50,908 nt of DNA from a virus. Location of the stretch: the IMG/VR virus record IMGVR_UViG_3300024346_000102, positions 1 to 50,908 of that record; one strand, 5' to 3'. Under the pieces are notes generated by a model. The model had not been told where the DNA came from. It was given only the letters and a program-made list of their open reading frames with translations, and searched no databases. Below are positions 1 through 6,831 of the stretch, piece after piece. Made by a program: the position numbers and the translations under genes. Every line of letters starts with the position of its first letter. Within the stretch, counting starts at the first letter, position 1.

Positions 1-2
1 AG

Positions 3-44
3 GATTTTGATCCTCAACAATATTTTATTAATCAAACATTATAA
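3..44 (+). CDS. 3' end of an upstream gene (partial)
   Basis: One frame is open from the window edge and ends in TAA two bases before the start of the SSB-like gene. The readable tail is DFDPQQYFINQTL. Tight spacing to the next gene fits the compact operon, but only 13 residues are visible, so no function can be given and the frame could be open by chance. Confidence 0.35.
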   Translation, partial: DFDPQQYFINQTL

Positions 45-46
45 TT

Positions 47-355
47 ATGGCAAGTATTATTAAAGCAAGTATCAATTTAAATGAAGTACCAAAAGATAAG
101 ATAATCATTGGTAAAAAAGGTAAATATCTACCTATAACTATTACATTAAACGACGAGCTAGATCAGTTTGGAAACCAAGGTCCTGTTATTGTAGATCAGT
201 CTAAAGAAGAGCGAGAAGCTAAAACACAAAAGACTTATTTAGGAAATGTAAAAGTGGTATGGACTAATGGTGAAAATGTAGCAGCGGCTCCACGTGATGG
301 TCAACCTCAACAAGCTGCGCCTGTTAAAACAGTTGATGATGATTTACCGTTTTAA
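47..355 (+). CDS. ssb: Single-stranded DNA-binding protein-like
   Basis: A 102-residue protein with a beta-rich N-terminal body, a Q/A/P-rich flexible linker (about residues 80-92) and an acidic tip ending DDDLPF. That tip closely matches the conserved C-terminal DDDIPF of bacterial and phage SSBs, which recruits replication and repair partners. The body is shorter than bacterial SSB (about 170 residues) and I do not recognise its OB-fold motifs with certainty. The gene sits just before the primase-helicase, a usual place for an SSB. It likely coats ssDNA during replication. No Shine-Dalgarno motif precedes the ATG; the leader is A/T-rich, as for most genes here. Confidence 0.7.
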   Translation: MASIIKASINLNEVPKDKIIIGKKGKYLPITITLNDELDQFGNQGPVIVDQSKEEREAKTQKTYLGNVKVVWTNGENVAAAPRDGQPQQAAPVKTVDDDLPF

Positions 356-380
356 TATGCGGTAACAAAGTAACTATGCT

Positions 381-400
381 ATACACACCTGCGTGTGTAT
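381..400 (+). other. 8-bp perfect hairpin between ssb and primase-helicase
   Basis: ATACACAC and GTGTGTAT form a perfect 8-bp stem around a 4-base loop (CTGC). No U-tract follows, so it does not look like a standard terminator. It lies in the only sizeable gap of the left operon and might be an attenuator, an mRNA processing or stability element, or a protein-binding palindrome. Confidence 0.5.
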
Positions 401-429
401 GCATGTAATATTAATTCTAATTAAATTAA

Positions 430-2148
430 ATGCAGACAACAGAGATCAATGGATTTTTGATTGACGAATTCAATCAACATAAGCTTGAAGAGGGAAAAAA
501 GCAAGGTACATGCCCGCTTTGTTCTCACGATAGAAAACCCAAGAATCAAAAGGCAAAATGCGCGTCTTATGATTGGGAACGGGGTCTCGGTACTTGTCAC
601 AACTGTAATACATCATTTCAATTACATACTTATCAGCGTAAAGGCGCTAGTGAAAAAGAATATGTTAGACCAACGCTACAAGTTAATGTTGATCAGCCTG
701 AGTTTTTAAGTGATAAAGTAATTGATTGGTTTAAAACAAGAGGCATAGGAACTCAGACCCTTTTTGATTTAGAGATCAGCGAAGGTGATGAGTATATGCC
801 ACAAACCGGTAAGTCCGAGAACACAATAAAGTTCAATTATTTCATGGGCGATCAACTTATTAACGTTAAGTATCGCGATGGTAGAAAGAACTTTAAATTA
901 TATAAGGGTGCTGAAAAAGTATTCTATAATATAAATAGTATAGTAGGTTATGACACTTGTGTTATAACAGAAGGTGAAATGGATGTATTAGCTTTTCACG
1001 AAGCTGGTATACAAAATGCTATATCAGTTCCTAACGGAGCCACATTAAATAGCAATAACCTTGATTACTTAGATAATTGTATAGATTACTTTGAAGATAA
1101 AGAAAAAATAATATTAGCAGTTGACTCAGATGAAGCAGGTCAAGCATTACAATCAGAATTAGTCCGTAGACTTGGAGCTGAAGTTTGTTACCTAGCGTCA
1201 TTTGATGATTGTAAAGACGCTAATGAATATCTACAAAAATATGGCAAAGAAAAATTACAAGAGCGTATTACAAAAGCAAGACCAGTACCACTTGAAAACG
1301 TTACAACATTTAAAGATATTGAAGACGAGGTCACAGATTTTGTGCGCAATGGTTTTAAGAAAGGATATCAAATTGGCTTGGAAAACTTTGATGATATTTT
1401 TTCTACATATACCGGCCAGTTTATTACTGTTACTGGGATACCTAGTAGTGGTAAGTCTGATTTTGTTGACCAGATGGTTGTAGGTTACAATCGCAACTAT
1501 GGTTGGAAAACAGCATTTGCATCACCAGAGAATGCACCGACCTATTTACACGCTCACAAATTGATGCGTAAAACATGGGAAGGCATGCCAACAGCTGCTG
1601 ATATACATAGTGATAAATGGAATAAAATAGCCGATCATTGTAATGCTAATTACTTTCATATTGATATGGAGCGTTATACATTAGAATCCGTTTTACGTAA
1701 AGGAGCTGAATTAGTTAAACGTAAAGGTATTAAATGTTTGGTTATAGATCCATTTAATAAAATAAGAGATGTTGATTGTAAAACAGAAGACATTAATCGT
1801 TACACAATGGAGTACTTAACTAAGATTGAAGTTTTTGCTAAAAAGTTTGATGTACTAGTATTTGTAGTTGCTCACCCAACTAAAATGTATAAAGACAAAG
1901 ATGGTAAAATGGAAGAACCTACTATGTATAACATAAAGGGTGGCGGCGAATGGTATGATGCTAGTTATCACGGTATATTAGTTCACAGAAACTATGAAGA
2001 AAAAACCGTTAAAGCAAAAATACTAAAAGTTAAGTTTCAAAACCTAGGAGAAAACGGCGCTGAGTGTCATTTTAAATGGGAACACAAGTCTGGTTGTTTT
2101 ATTCCTCATGAACCTATATCAAATAATGAACCCATGCCATGGGAGTAA
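430..2148 (+). CDS. T7 gp4-type bifunctional DNA primase-helicase
   Basis: A 572-residue protein of the T7 gp4/Twinkle family that primes lagging strands and unwinds the fork as a hexamer. Visible in order: a zinc-binding primase finger with C28, C31, C56 and C59 (CPLC and CHNC pairs); a TOPRIM domain around residues 175-240 with ITEGEMDVL followed by AVDSDEAG; a linker; and a RecA-like SF4 helicase domain with Walker A GIPSSGKS near residues 336-343 and Walker B CLVIDPFNK, then VVAHPTK as the H-motif region. Length is close to T7 gp4 (566 residues). It overlaps the next gene by 10 bases, which suggests translational coupling. No replicative polymerase is in the window; it presumably lies outside the left edge. 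Confidence 0.95.
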   Translation: MQTTEINGFLIDEFNQHKLEEGKKQGTCPLCSHDRKPKNQKAKCASYDWERGLGTCHNCNTSFQLHTYQRKGASEKEYVRPTLQVNVDQPEFLSDKVIDWFKTRGIGTQTLFDLEISEGDEYMPQTGKSENTIKFNYFMGDQLINVKYRDGRKNFKLYKGAEKVFYNINSIVGYDTCVITEGEMDVLAFHEAGIQNAISVPNGATLNSNNLDYLDNCIDYFEDKEKIILAVDSDEAGQALQSELVRRLGAEVCYLASFDDCKDANEYLQKYGKEKLQERITKARPVPLENVTTFKDIEDEVTDFVRNGFKKGYQIGLENFDDIFSTYTGQFITVTGIPSSGKSDFVDQMVVGYNRNYGWKTAFASPENAPTYLHAHKLMRKTWEGMPTAADIHSDKWNKIADHCNANYFHIDMERYTLESVLRKGAELVKRKGIKCLVIDPFNKIRDVDCKTEDINRYTMEYLTKIEVFAKKFDVLVFVVAHPTKMYKDKDGKMEEPTMYNIKGGGEWYDASYHGILVHRNYEEKTVKAKILKVKFQNLGENGAECHFKWEHKSGCFIPHEPISNNEPMPWE

Positions 2149-2390
2149 AAAAGAAATCAGTAGGATACCAATTTAATCCTGATGAGTTCAAGGCATATCA
2201 CTGGTGTATAAACAATGGAATTTATATATCACCTTTTTGTAAAGAAAACTTTACATTTTGGCATATAGACATAGAAATAAATAAAAAAATAAATAGATCA
2301 CCTCAGGTTTTTAATCCAAGAGAACTATGGGAAACAATATTTAAATATTATAAATATTATTATGACAAGTATAACAAAAACAAAATTTAA
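2139..2390 (+). CDS. Small protein of unknown function
   Basis: An 83-residue basic, aromatic-rich protein (many K, Y, N, W) whose start overlaps the primase-helicase end by 10 bases and whose end overlaps the next gene by 29 bases. This gapless packing argues for a real gene. I recognise no domain or motif. By context it may help replication or nucleotide supply. Confidence 0.6.
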   Translation: MGVKKKSVGYQFNPDEFKAYHWCINNGIYISPFCKENFTFWHIDIEINKKINRSPQVFNPRELWETIFKYYKYYYDKYNKNKI

Positions 2391-3015
2391 AAATGCTAAT
2401 GAGGCTTATGAATATCTTTTAGACGCGGCTATAGTTAAAGGTGTTAAATTTGATGACACTGTTGCTATGTTTAATATAGGTTTTTATATTGAAGATCCTC
2501 AAGACAATCACATAACAAATAAACAACGCAAATGGAGCTTAGAATATGCAGAGGCAGAATGGCAATGGTATTTATCTGGTGATCCTAATATTAAAAAGCT
2601 TGGTGAATTATATGGTAAAATACCACCTATATGGGAGCGAATGGCTGATAAGTATGGTAATGTTAATTCAAACTATGGTTATCAATGGAAACGTAAAGCT
2701 CAGATAGATTATGTTTGCAATAAACTTAAAGAAAACAATAATACTAGACATGCAGCTATAAGTATATATGATGCAAAAGAATACGATAAATATAGTAAAG
2801 ACACACCATGTACATATGCTGTTCAATTTACAATCATAAACAAACAATTATGTATGTCTGTTTATATGCGTTCTAATGACATCTGGTACGGTTTCTGTAA
2901 TGATCAATATCAATTTTCATCATTACAAAAAATGATTGCAGACAGACTGTCTATTGACACAGGTTGGTATTATCACCACGCACATAACATGCATTTGTAT
3001 AACAATAAACTTTAA
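2362..3015 (+). CDS. Thymidylate-synthase family enzyme, probable dCMP hydroxymethylase
   Basis: A 217-residue protein of the thymidylate synthase fold. Visible are NSNYG, the TRHAAISIY arginine motif, the catalytic cysteine in DTPCT (C150), the MRSND block and a C-terminal His/Tyr region. Thymidylate synthase has Asn at the position that reads the dUMP base (E. coli N177); here, counting from RSND, that residue is D181. T4 gp42, dCMP hydroxymethylase, has Asp there (D179), and the surrounding pattern (MRSND, G-F, ND) matches gp42 better than ThyA. The likely reaction is dCMP plus methylene-tetrahydrofolate to 5-hydroxymethyl-dCMP. Pyrophosphohydrolase-like genes follow at once, as expected for dCTP removal. 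The alternative is an unusual dUMP enzyme. The C-terminus is shorter than T4 gp42 (246 residues). Confidence 0.8.
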   Translation: MTSITKTKFKNANEAYEYLLDAAIVKGVKFDDTVAMFNIGFYIEDPQDNHITNKQRKWSLEYAEAEWQWYLSGDPNIKKLGELYGKIPPIWERMADKYGNVNSNYGYQWKRKAQIDYVCNKLKENNNTRHAAISIYDAKEYDKYSKDTPCTYAVQFTIINKQLCMSVYMRSNDIWYGFCNDQYQFSSLQKMIADRLSIDTGWYYHHAHNMHLYNNKL

Positions 3016-3020
3016 AAAAT

Positions 3021-3794
3021 ATGTATTATTTATATCACATACCAGGTAAAAAAATAGGAGTTACACGTAATCTTAATACTAGAGTAACCCTTATACAAGG
3101 ATATAAGGAGAATGAATATGAGGTTCTTGAACAGTCAGAAGATATAGATTATATATCAGACCGTGAAATAGAACTTCAAAAGTCTTACGGCTATAAACAA
3201 GATCTTCATAAATATAATAAATTAAAACCAATATTAAATCAAATGAAAATAAACGCAACAGAACAAACATCAACATTTGACTGCCCAGTGAATAAACTAA
3301 AAGGACGTCTTATGGATAATATAGGTATAACTTGGGAAACAACACATGGCAAATTCCATATAGGTAGGGATCACATAAATTGGATAATGGCAAATGTAAA
3401 AACATCTATGTTTGATAATGAAAGATGCTTTATATATAATAAAGCTTTTTACGAATCTTTTTTTAATCCTGAACATACTCCTTGTTCTGATCCAGAAATA
3501 TCAAGGTTTAATTTAATAAGAGATTGGGCTAAACAAAGAGGTATAGTAGACAAAGGAAACTCACATACTCAATACGTTAAGTTAATGGAAGAAGCTGGGG
3601 AATTAGCAGAGGCTTTATTAAAAAAAGACAGAAAAGAAATATATGATGCTATTGGAGATATGATAGTTGTTTTAACAAATTTAGCAACTTTAGAAGATAT
3701 GAAAATAGAAGATTGTATTGATTATGCTTATAATGAAATAGCTAAAAGAAAAGGTAAAATGATTAATGGAACTTTTGTAAAAAACACATTATAA
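3021..3794 (+). CDS. GIY-YIG-like domain fused to MazG-like nucleotide pyrophosphohydrolase
   Basis: A 257-residue two-domain protein. Residues 1-75 look GIY-YIG-like: YYLYHIPGKKIG, then an Arg in NLNTRV and a Glu in DREIELQ, at the spacing of the nuclease Tyr/Arg/Glu residues. A middle segment (about 75-175) is unrecognised. Residues 180-250 carry the all-alpha NTP pyrophosphohydrolase (MazG) pattern: EEAGELAEAL followed by DAIGDMIVVLTNLA. MazG enzymes hydrolyse (d)NTPs to (d)NMPs. Beside a probable dCMP hydroxymethylase, a role in emptying the dCTP pool and supplying dCMP, as T4 gp56 does, is an attractive inference; substrate cannot be read from sequence. Whether the N-terminal domain cleaves DNA is unknown. 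It abuts the next gene at ATAATG. Confidence 0.75.
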   Translation: MYYLYHIPGKKIGVTRNLNTRVTLIQGYKENEYEVLEQSEDIDYISDREIELQKSYGYKQDLHKYNKLKPILNQMKINATEQTSTFDCPVNKLKGRLMDNIGITWETTHGKFHIGRDHINWIMANVKTSMFDNERCFIYNKAFYESFFNPEHTPCSDPEISRFNLIRDWAKQRGIVDKGNSHTQYVKLMEEAGELAEALLKKDRKEIYDAIGDMIVVLTNLATLEDMKIEDCIDYAYNEIAKRKGKMINGTFVKNTL

Positions 3795-4087
3795 TGAAAA
3801 TAAAAACAGAAGATAAAATAGTTCAACAAGTATTAAGAAAAATGGACGAACGTAGTTTAATAGGCCAAAAAAAATATGGTGCAACTATGATGAAAGAAAT
3901 AGAAGGTAGAGAAAAAGATCTTGATACTTTTTTAATTGATGTACAAGAAGAATTAATGGATGCTTTGTTATATATTGAAGCAGCTAGAAGATGTTTAACT
4001 GATGAAATAGAAGAATCTATGATAAATAGAATTAATGTAATCGGTCAAAACGGTAACACAGGAGAACATTATGAAAAAATTTTTTAA
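3794..4087 (+). CDS. Small MazG-like all-alpha NTP-pyrophosphatase-type protein
   Basis: A 97-residue helical protein containing ERSLIGQKKYGATM, then DTFLIDVQEELMDALLYIE. The EELMDALLYIE helix resembles the metal-binding E-x-x-D helix of small phage MazG-superfamily proteins, and the ERS-GxKKYG start is common in that group. The gene starts on the stop of the GIY-YIG/MazG fusion and overlaps the next gene by 17 bases. It may be a second dNTP pyrophosphohydrolase with another substrate, or a non-catalytic partner. Family placement is by eye. Confidence 0.6.
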   Translation: MKIKTEDKIVQQVLRKMDERSLIGQKKYGATMMKEIEGREKDLDTFLIDVQEELMDALLYIEAARRCLTDEIEESMINRINVIGQNGNTGEHYEKIF

Positions 4088-4529
4088 AAAGAAAAGCAGC
4101 AAAAGAGGTCCTGTAAGAGCAAAAAAAGTATTATATGATGGTATTAATTTTGCTTCGGGATTAGAAAAATATATGTATTGCGCTTTAAAAAAAGCTAAAA
4201 TAAAAAATAAATATGAAGGTGAAACATTTGTTTTGTTAGCTGGTTTTCATTTTGAAAACGAAGTATATGAAAGATGTTCAAATGGAAAAGGTGATTATAA
4301 AAATAGAGGCTGTAAAAGAATATTACCTATAAAATATACACCAGATTTTATTGGAGATGATTTTATAATAGAAACAAAAGGAAGAGCTAATGAGTCTTTT
4401 CCAATGAGATGGAAATTATTTAAAAGACTTGTTATGAGCCAGTTTCCAAATGTAACATTGTATAAACCACAAAATCAAAAAGAATGCGACGAAACAATAA
4501 GCGTAATCCTTTCGAAGAGAAAAGGATAG
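4071..4529 (+). CDS. T7 endonuclease I-like Holliday junction resolvase
   Basis: A 152-residue PD-(D/E)xK nuclease. The catalytic pattern of T7 gp3 is clear: FASGLEKY with E32, YTPDF with D92, and IETKGR with E101 and K103, matching E20, D55, E65 and K67 of the T7 enzyme. Length matches (T7 gp3 is 149 residues). The N-terminus is very basic (MKKFFKKKSSKRGP). In T7 this enzyme resolves branched DNA before packaging and breaks down host DNA for nucleotides; the second role fits the adjoining nucleotide genes. Its start overlaps the preceding gene by 17 bases. Confidence 0.88.
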   Translation: MKKFFKKKSSKRGPVRAKKVLYDGINFASGLEKYMYCALKKAKIKNKYEGETFVLLAGFHFENEVYERCSNGKGDYKNRGCKRILPIKYTPDFIGDDFIIETKGRANESFPMRWKLFKRLVMSQFPNVTLYKPQNQKECDETISVILSKRKG

Positions 4530-4537
4530 CAAGAAAA

Positions 4538-4657
4538 ATGTATGCAGAGCGCCAAATTGATAAATGGTGCAAATGGAGTTGGGAGATAAGAGGTAAAATA
4601 AAATACAAAGAATTAGTAGAACAACAAGAAAAATATAACTTTAAAATTTATGGATAA
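4538..4657 (+). CDS. Small protein of unknown function (39 aa)
   Basis: An ATG-started frame beginning MYAERQIDKWCKWSWEIRGK and ending FKIYG. It starts 8 bases after the endonuclease stop and overlaps the next small gene by 8 bases, filling an otherwise empty gap. The Trp/Lys-rich composition is not random-looking. No known domain. Confidence 0.5.
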   Translation: MYAERQIDKWCKWSWEIRGKIKYKELVEQQEKYNFKIYG

Positions 4658-4799
4658 AAAAGAAAAAAGAAACTGGTCATTGTCAATAGGTACTTATCCT
4701 GGTTTATTGATTGGTGCTAGAACGTATGACGAACCTGAACAAACAACACACGTATTATACATACCTTTTGTAGACATTGCGTTAGAAATATATAAATAA
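4650..4799 (+). CDS. Small protein upstream of nrdB (49 aa)
   Basis: A 49-residue frame starting MDKKEKRNWSLSIGTYPGLL and ending FVDIALEIYK. Its TAA overlaps the nrdB ATG (TAATG), a strong sign of translational coupling, and it overlaps the previous small gene by 8 bases. The Gly/Tyr/Pro motif SIGTYPGLLIGARTY looks like a short folded protein. Function is unknown; the coupling suggests a link to ribonucleotide reductase expression or activity. Confidence 0.6.
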   Translation: MDKKEKRNWSLSIGTYPGLLIGARTYDEPEQTTHVLYIPFVDIALEIYK

Positions 4800-5767
4800 T
4801 GGGATTATTTGATGAGCGCATAGCGTACAAACCGTTTGAATATCCTGAATATTACACAGAAGGTTGGTTAAAACAAGCACAAGCATTTTGGTTACACACT
4901 GAAATCTCAATGCAAAGCGATATAAAAGATTGGAATGAAAAACTTAACGAAAAAGAAAAACACCTTGTCGGGAACATACTTCTTGGCTTCGCGCAAACGG
5001 AATGCGCGGTATCAGACTATTGGACCCAGAACGTCGTATCGTGGTTTCCTAAACACGAAATAAGACAAATGGCTATGATGTTTGGATCACAAGAAACTGT
5101 GCATGCTGTAGCATATAGTTATTTAAATGAAACACTAAAACTAGAAGATTATGAAGCATTTCTTCACGAACCAGCAACGTCTGCTAGATTTGATAATTTG
5201 GTTGCTTATGACGGGAATAATCCTGTGGGTATTGCAAAAAGCTTGGCTGTATTTTCAGCCTTCGCTGAAGGAGTTAGCCTGTATAGTGCTTTTGCAGTTT
5301 TGTATAGTTTTCAGCTTCGAAATCTACTTAAGGGTATCGGGCAACAAATGAAATGGTCAGTAAGAGATGAATCATTACATAGTAAAATGGGTTGTAAACT
5401 ATTTAGAGATATGTGTAAAGAAAACGATCAATTACTACATTTATGCAGAGAAGACATAGTTAATGCCGCTGAAACAATGGTAAAACTTGAAAGTAGTTAT
5501 ATTGACAAAATGTTTGAAGCTGGTGACATTGAAGGTATATCAGCTAATAATTTAAAACAATTTATAAAAAAGAGAGCAAATGAAAAACTTGTGGAACTTG
5601 GTTATATCGACCTGGGATCGTATTTCGCTTATGACAAAAAAGCAGCGTCTAATCTTGATTGGTTTTACCATCTTACCGGGGGCATCACTCATACTGATTT
5701 TTTTGCTATTAGGCCAACTGATTACTCAAAAGCTAACGAAGGTGAAGACTTTGAAGATATCTGGTAA
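4799..5767 (+). CDS. nrdB: Ribonucleotide reductase class I small (beta) subunit
   Basis: A 322-residue diiron/ferritin-like R2 protein that makes the radical used by NrdA. All positions align by spacing with E. coli NrdB: E68 (E. coli D84), E99, H102, Y106 (the radical Tyr122), E157, E191 and H194. The C-terminus ends in an acidic EDFEDIW tail, the usual type of NrdA-docking peptide. The first metal ligand is Glu, not Asp; Glu here is known from class Ic enzymes, but those lack the radical tyrosine that this protein keeps. Coding DNA around 4980-5050 and 5200-5290 is clearly GC-richer than its neighbours. Start shared with the upstream stop. Confidence 0.95.
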   Translation: MGLFDERIAYKPFEYPEYYTEGWLKQAQAFWLHTEISMQSDIKDWNEKLNEKEKHLVGNILLGFAQTECAVSDYWTQNVVSWFPKHEIRQMAMMFGSQETVHAVAYSYLNETLKLEDYEAFLHEPATSARFDNLVAYDGNNPVGIAKSLAVFSAFAEGVSLYSAFAVLYSFQLRNLLKGIGQQMKWSVRDESLHSKMGCKLFRDMCKENDQLLHLCREDIVNAAETMVKLESSYIDKMFEAGDIEGISANNLKQFIKKRANEKLVELGYIDLGSYFAYDKKAASNLDWFYHLTGGITHTDFFAIRPTDYSKANEGEDFEDIW

Positions 5768-5843
5768 AATAAATATAACGGAAGAAGATATATATAAAGA
5801 TCTTAACTATAATGGTATGTATAAATTTGTAAAAAAAAAATAA
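5742..5843 (+). CDS. Possible 33-aa peptide overlapping nrdB end
   Basis: A GTG-started frame (after ACGAAG) that overlaps the last 26 bases of nrdB and ends in three lysines and TAA, one base before the next gene. It encodes KTLKISGKINITEEDIYKDL and a further dozen residues. It fills the gap between nrdB and the oxygenase gene and looks protein-like, but the start is non-ATG and the length is small, so it may not be translated. Confidence 0.3.
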   Translation: MKTLKISGKINITEEDIYKDLNYNGMYKFVKKK

Positions 5844-5844
5844 A

Positions 5845-6429
5845 ATGATTTATATAAAAGATGATTTTTTACCTCACAATTTATTAAACGCTATATTAAA
5901 AGATAAAGAAAAATATAAAGAACATAAAACTCCTGGTAAATCTTTTTGGGTAAAAGAACCTAGCTTAATGTTTATTGATTACATAAGTAATAGAATATCA
6001 GAAATAGAAGGTTACAAAATAAACAATATACTTTGTTTTTTTAGAGAAGCAAAAAAAGGTCAAGACGATAAATGGAGAATACATAACGATACTATTATTC
6101 AAAATCAAAAACCAGAAAGAGCAATAGTTTTATTTTTGTCTGAAGATAGTTATCAAGGTTTAAATGGAACTGCATTTTGGTCACATAATGTTCATGGAGA
6201 TACATACACAGATGGCTCAGTAGATGATTTTAACGATCTTTTAATTAATGATAGCAATGATATATCTAAATGGAATTTAAAAACAATTATAGGCCATAAA
6301 AAAAATAGACTTATTTCTTATCCGTGTAATTATTTTCACAGCAAGTATCCAAATGAGTTTAAAAACAGTAGACAAGTAATGGTAATGTTTTATAATAAAA
6401 ATAAAAATGAAATCACAAAAACAAAGTAA
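5845..6429 (+). CDS. 2-oxoglutarate/Fe(II)-dependent oxygenase-like protein
   Basis: A 194-residue protein with the prolyl-4-hydroxylase-type iron and 2OG site: H80 and D82 in WRIHNDT (HxD), H165 in NYFHSKYP and R176 in SRQVMVMFY, 11 residues after the distal His. Between them are LNGTAFW and the core strand AIVLFLSE. Such oxygenases are widespread in marine phages with mostly unknown substrates. Here it sits between nrdB and nrdA and in one operon with the dCMP hydroxymethylase candidate, so a nucleotide or DNA substrate is possible but unproved; protein hydroxylation is the main alternative. It overlaps the next gene by 23 bases. Confidence 0.75.
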   Translation: MIYIKDDFLPHNLLNAILKDKEKYKEHKTPGKSFWVKEPSLMFIDYISNRISEIEGYKINNILCFFREAKKGQDDKWRIHNDTIIQNQKPERAIVLFLSEDSYQGLNGTAFWSHNVHGDTYTDGSVDDFNDLLINDSNDISKWNLKTIIGHKKNRLISYPCNYFHSKYPNEFKNSRQVMVMFYNKNKNEITKTK

Positions 6430-6652
6430 AATAAATTTAATACAAAAAAAACTTGAAGCTCAAAACAGAGTTTTAGAGCACATTTTAAAAGAGTTAACTA
6501 ATGTTACAGATTTAGCTATAGGAACTCTAGAAACTTTAAAAATCATGGACAAAAAAGGTTATGAGAAAGCAATTGAAACGATTAAACAGAATATTATTAA
6601 AGAATCTAGTAAGACAGAAAAGACTAAGTCCTTGGAAAAGACTAGCGACTAG
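6407..6652 (+). CDS. Small helical protein of unknown function
   Basis: An 81-residue Lys/Glu-rich protein with a likely coiled-coil helix (residues 10-45) and a charged, low-complexity tail ending KTEKTKSLEKTSD. It overlaps the preceding gene by 23 bases. The last 92 bases also lie inside the next frame. No domain recognised. Confidence 0.5.
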   Translation: MKSQKQSKINLIQKKLEAQNRVLEHILKELTNVTDLAIGTLETLKIMDKKGYEKAIETIKQNIIKESSKTEKTKSLEKTSD

Positions 6653-6827
6653 AGCTGGATACATGGGTGCTGGTTTTTTAATAGCAGCGCAATGGACTTT
6701 AGAACCAAGACTATATATACTTGGTTTTATTTGTGTAATGATACAAACAGCTTCAAGAAAACAATGGAATTTAGTAGCTTTAAATTTAAACGGTTTAATA
6801 GCTTGGACAAAACATTTTATAGGATAA
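6561..6827 (+). CDS. Small membrane protein of unknown function
   Basis: An 88-residue frame with a basic N-terminus and two hydrophobic segments: GAGFLIAAQW, then LYILGFICVMIQ, followed by ALNLNGLIAW. The gene ends 4 bases before nrdA. The first ATG gives a 92-base overlap with the upstream gene; a later ATG at 6663 would remove most of the overlap and give a 54-residue protein starting MGAGFLIAA. I kept the long form because WKRLATRAGY just upstream of that Met also looks conserved in character. Function unknown. Confidence 0.55.
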   Translation: MRKQLKRLNRILLKNLVRQKRLSPWKRLATRAGYMGAGFLIAAQWTLEPRLYILGFICVMIQTASRKQWNLVALNLNGLIAWTKHFIG

Positions 6828-6831
6828 AAAT

